Position numbers and translations under genes: made by a program
The notes under the pieces: generated by a model
Seen by the model: the letters and a program-made list of their open reading frames with translations, nothing else
What the model was told of the DNA's origin: nothing
The model's database searches: none
Shown here: positions 62,061 through 64,000 of the stretch, piece by piece
Layout: every line of letters begins with the position of its first letter
Numbering within the stretch: position 1 is the stretch's first letter
NCBI GenBank assembly: GCA_963714405.1
Contig: CAVQOH010000002.1
Coordinates: 744,001-808,000, forward strand
Direction: 5' to 3'
Length of the DNA stretch: 64,000 nt
DNA from: JAZGGS01 sp963714405
GTDB taxonomy: Bacteria > Bacteroidota > Ignavibacteria > Ignavibacteriales > Ignavibacteriaceae

Positions 62061-62396
62061 ATGAAAATCGCAATCGAATCGAACGATGGGGTAACAATCA
62101 AATCTCCCTTTGTACGAACAACGGGATACCTGGTTTATGATATAGAAAAATCGGGAGTAAAAGGTACTGAATATAGAAAAACCGATTTAAAACCAAGAAC
62201 TGTTAACCCTATTACTAAAACATCAACTATGGTAAATGATTGCAAAACTGTAATATCCAGAGGAATGGATAGAGGTAAATTATTATCATTAAAGGAGAGA
62301 GGAATTGATGTTTTTATAACCTTTAGGTTAACAGCCGGAGATGCCGTTAAGAGCTATTTGGAGGAAAATCTTTTAAATAATAAAGCAGTGTATTAA
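62061..62396 (+). CDS. NifX/NifB-like dinitrogenase cofactor-domain protein
   Basis: A 111-residue protein with the dinitrogenase iron-molybdenum cofactor-binding domain fold: MKIAIESNDG at the start, VYDIEKSG at 32, and the helix-strand DVFITFRLTAGDAVKSYL at the end. The ATG at 62061 has a good AAAGGAG RBS; the open frame extends nine codons upstream without RBS. Members bind iron-sulphur or metal clusters and are frequent in non-diazotrophs; a nitrogenase role is not implied. It follows the zinc-ribbon microprotein. Confidence 0.72.
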   Translation: MKIAIESNDGVTIKSPFVRTTGYLVYDIEKSGVKGTEYRKTDLKPRTVNPITKTSTMVNDCKTVISRGMDRGKLLSLKERGIDVFITFRLTAGDAVKSYLEENLLNNKAVY

Positions 62397-62565
62397 TCAT
62401 TACTTAAAACCTTTCAACCGATTTTTATTTTTATACTTTGCTTCTAAAGCAGGTATGAACCGAACATATTTACCACACTTGTAAAACGAAAAAAATACTT
62501 TAAATTTCCCCCACGCAATTTCATTCATTTAGATTTGAGAAACTTCACTTAAATAGAAAGAACTT

Positions 62566-63060
62566 ATGGGCATTAACAGACCAACCTGGGATGAATATTT
62601 TTTAAAACTTGCAATGCTTGCCTCCGAAAGAGCAACTTGCCCGAGAATGCATTGCGGATGTGTACTTGTAAAGGGTAGGTTTGTTCTTGCAACAGGTTAC
62701 AATGGATCGCTTCCCGGCCAACCACATTGTGATGATGCTGGCTGCCTGATTATTGATAATCATTGTGTAAGAACAAATCACGCAGAAATTAACGCACTTG
62801 TACAAGCCACAACACATGGTGTAAACATAAAGGGAGCAACAGCTTACATTACCAATATGTCCTGTACAAATTGTGCAAAAGCACTTATTGCCGCAGGAAT
62901 AGAACGAGTTGTTGTTTTTTCAGACTATCATGATACACTTGCAACCAAGTTCTTTACAGATTCCAAAGTGAAAATTTCCAAAATAAAAATGCCTGATAAA
63001 CTAATAGACTATAACCTTGATAATTATTCATCTGCCCGTAAAACAGATAAATCAAATTAG
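62566..63060 (+). CDS. dCMP deaminase (cytidine/deoxycytidylate deaminase family)
   Basis: A 164-residue zinc enzyme making dUMP from dCMP for thymidylate synthesis (ComEB-type). The catalytic site is His72-Ala-Glu74 (NHAEI) with Cys100 and Cys103 (SCTNC); cysteines near 25-32 and 55-60 may form the second zinc site of this family. Length and the start MGINRPTWDEYFLKLA are typical. The Ser in place of the usual Pro before Cys100 (PCxxC) is the only oddity. Confidence 0.9.
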   Translation: MGINRPTWDEYFLKLAMLASERATCPRMHCGCVLVKGRFVLATGYNGSLPGQPHCDDAGCLIIDNHCVRTNHAEINALVQATTHGVNIKGATAYITNMSCTNCAKALIAAGIERVVVFSDYHDTLATKFFTDSKVKISKIKMPDKLIDYNLDNYSSARKTDKSN

Positions 63061-63105
63061 AGCATCCTTTTTGTTTTTTTATTTTCTAGTTGTGTTTAAC
63101 ATCAG

Positions 63106-63981
63106 TTGAAACAGAAAACCCGCAGATATTGGTTATTAATTATTGCAGTTATATTTTGGGGAAGCTCGTTCATTGCAACAAAAGTTGCATTAGAAGAATT
63201 AAGCCCCGAATCAATAATTTCCTTAAGATTAGTTCTAGCCGCAATACTTCTCACTTTAATAGCAATAGCAACAAAGAAGAAGTTCAACATTAATATTAAA
63301 AACCATGCAAACATTTTCATATTAGCATGCATTGCCGTTTTTCACTTATGGATACAGGTAACAGGATTAAAGTATACCACTGCTGCAAATACTGGCTGGA
63401 TTATTGGAACTGCACCAATTTTTATGGCAATATTGGCTGGAATTTTTTTTCAAGAAAAAATATCCTTATTGCAATTTGGAGGTATAGCTACTGCAGTTTT
63501 TGGATTGATGCTCCTGGTGAGTAAAGGTGATTTCTTAAGCATCAACTTTATTTCCAACAAAGGAGATCTGCTAGTACTTGGAAGCGCATTAACATGGGGA
63601 GTATATTCAACAGTTAATAAAAAAATCTCTCTTTCGTATCCTCCTTTAATGACAATACTCTATCTATTCGTTATGATGGCAATTATTATAGTGCCATTTA
63701 ACATAAACAATACAGCCATTAATTCTGTTGTTCATCTTTCATTAATTGGATGGATATCAATATTATTTTTAGGACTTCTTTGCTCGGGAGCAGCTTATGT
63801 CATCTGGGCATATGCTTTAAGAGATATGGAATCAGCAAAGGTTGGTGCATTTTTATATTTTGAACCATTTGTTACCGTAGCAGCTGCATGGTTTTTTTTA
63901 AAAGAAGAGATTACACTTTTAATGCTTATTAGCGGTATTATAATTACTCTGGGTGTTTTTATGGTTAACAAGGAATCTTAA
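63106..63981 (+). CDS. EamA/DMT-family transporter
   Basis: A 291-residue inner-membrane protein with ten predicted helices in two EamA repeats, members of the drug/metabolite transporter superfamily. The first helix FWGSSFIATKVALEELSPE and the repeat GSALTWGVYSTVNKK are typical. No in-frame ATG or GTG precedes the family N-terminus, so the TTG at 63106 is used (MKQKTRRYW). The substrate (amino acids, metabolites or purines) cannot be told. It lies near the right window edge. Confidence 0.85.
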   Translation: MKQKTRRYWLLIIAVIFWGSSFIATKVALEELSPESIISLRLVLAAILLTLIAIATKKKFNINIKNHANIFILACIAVFHLWIQVTGLKYTTAANTGWIIGTAPIFMAILAGIFFQEKISLLQFGGIATAVFGLMLLVSKGDFLSINFISNKGDLLVLGSALTWGVYSTVNKKISLSYPPLMTILYLFVMMAIIIVPFNINNTAINSVVHLSLIGWISILFLGLLCSGAAYVIWAYALRDMESAKVGAFLYFEPFVTVAAAWFFLKEEITLLMLISGIIITLGVFMVNKES

Positions 63982-64000
63982 AATCAAAAATCAATTGTTG

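Noticed and set aside
1..64000. CRISPR array, insertion sequence, prophage or tRNA/rRNA gene
   Set aside because: I saw no spaced identical repeats, transposase or phage gene, and no tRNA- or rRNA-like signature on either strand; the check was by eye and not exhaustive for short RNAs.

Overview
The window looks like a chromosomal segment spanning the replication origin of an AT-rich, Gram-negative member of the Bacteroidota/Chlorobiota group, most probably an Ignavibacteria-like lineage. The evidence is four large secreted proteins ending in the NYPNPFNP-type C-terminal sorting domain of the type IX secretion system (T9SS), outer-membrane beta-barrel proteins, a LPS heptose epimerase, and the gene order rpmH-rnpA-yidC facing dnaA-dnaN-recF-gyrB-gyrA. 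The species assignment is inference; no rRNA or tRNA gene is visible.

Left part (1-39.3 kb, mostly minus strand, as expected for leading-strand genes left of the origin). It starts with an RRM protein, a membrane microprotein, an Asp/Glu racemase, a split HNH endonuclease gene and a TfoX N-terminal remnant. Next come a serine beta-lactamase-like hydrolase, a beta-barrel protein and a T9SS propeller. At 6.8-10.6 kb lies a three-gene operon of an N-formylglutamate amidohydrolase-like enzyme, a DUF1704 'QEGLA' metallopeptidase with HExxxH, and an ATP-grasp ligase. This is the best candidate for an under-described system: a ligase and two amide-cleaving enzymes together. Then follow an M29-like aminopeptidase, an NfnAB-type transhydrogenase pair, three more T9SS proteins, an RND efflux pair, tag, metH, hldD, a NUDIX hydrolase, a SIMPL protein, glgA, a patatin with a BamA-like barrel, and yidC.

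Origin region (39.4-49.8 kb). rnpA and rpmH diverge from dnaA across about 420 bp carrying DnaA boxes, a perfect 17-bp inverted repeat and a longer hairpin. One consensus DnaA box overlaps the dnaA start. An AT-rich 428-bp gap and a small lipoprotein gene separate dnaA from dnaN, which is followed closely by recF, a DciA-like gene, gyrB and gyrA.

Right part (49.8-64 kb). It holds an M28 peptidase, hemL, a 5'-nucleotidase, a beta-barrel protein, a DUF3179 gene with an in-frame amber codon where the family has Trp, a Rieske/glutamate-synthase-domain fusion, hemH, a PduS-like/PduT-like microcompartment redox pair with no other shell gene in view, a zinc-ribbon microprotein, a NifX-like protein, a dCMP deaminase and an EamA transporter. 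No insertion sequence, prophage, CRISPR array or riboswitch was seen.
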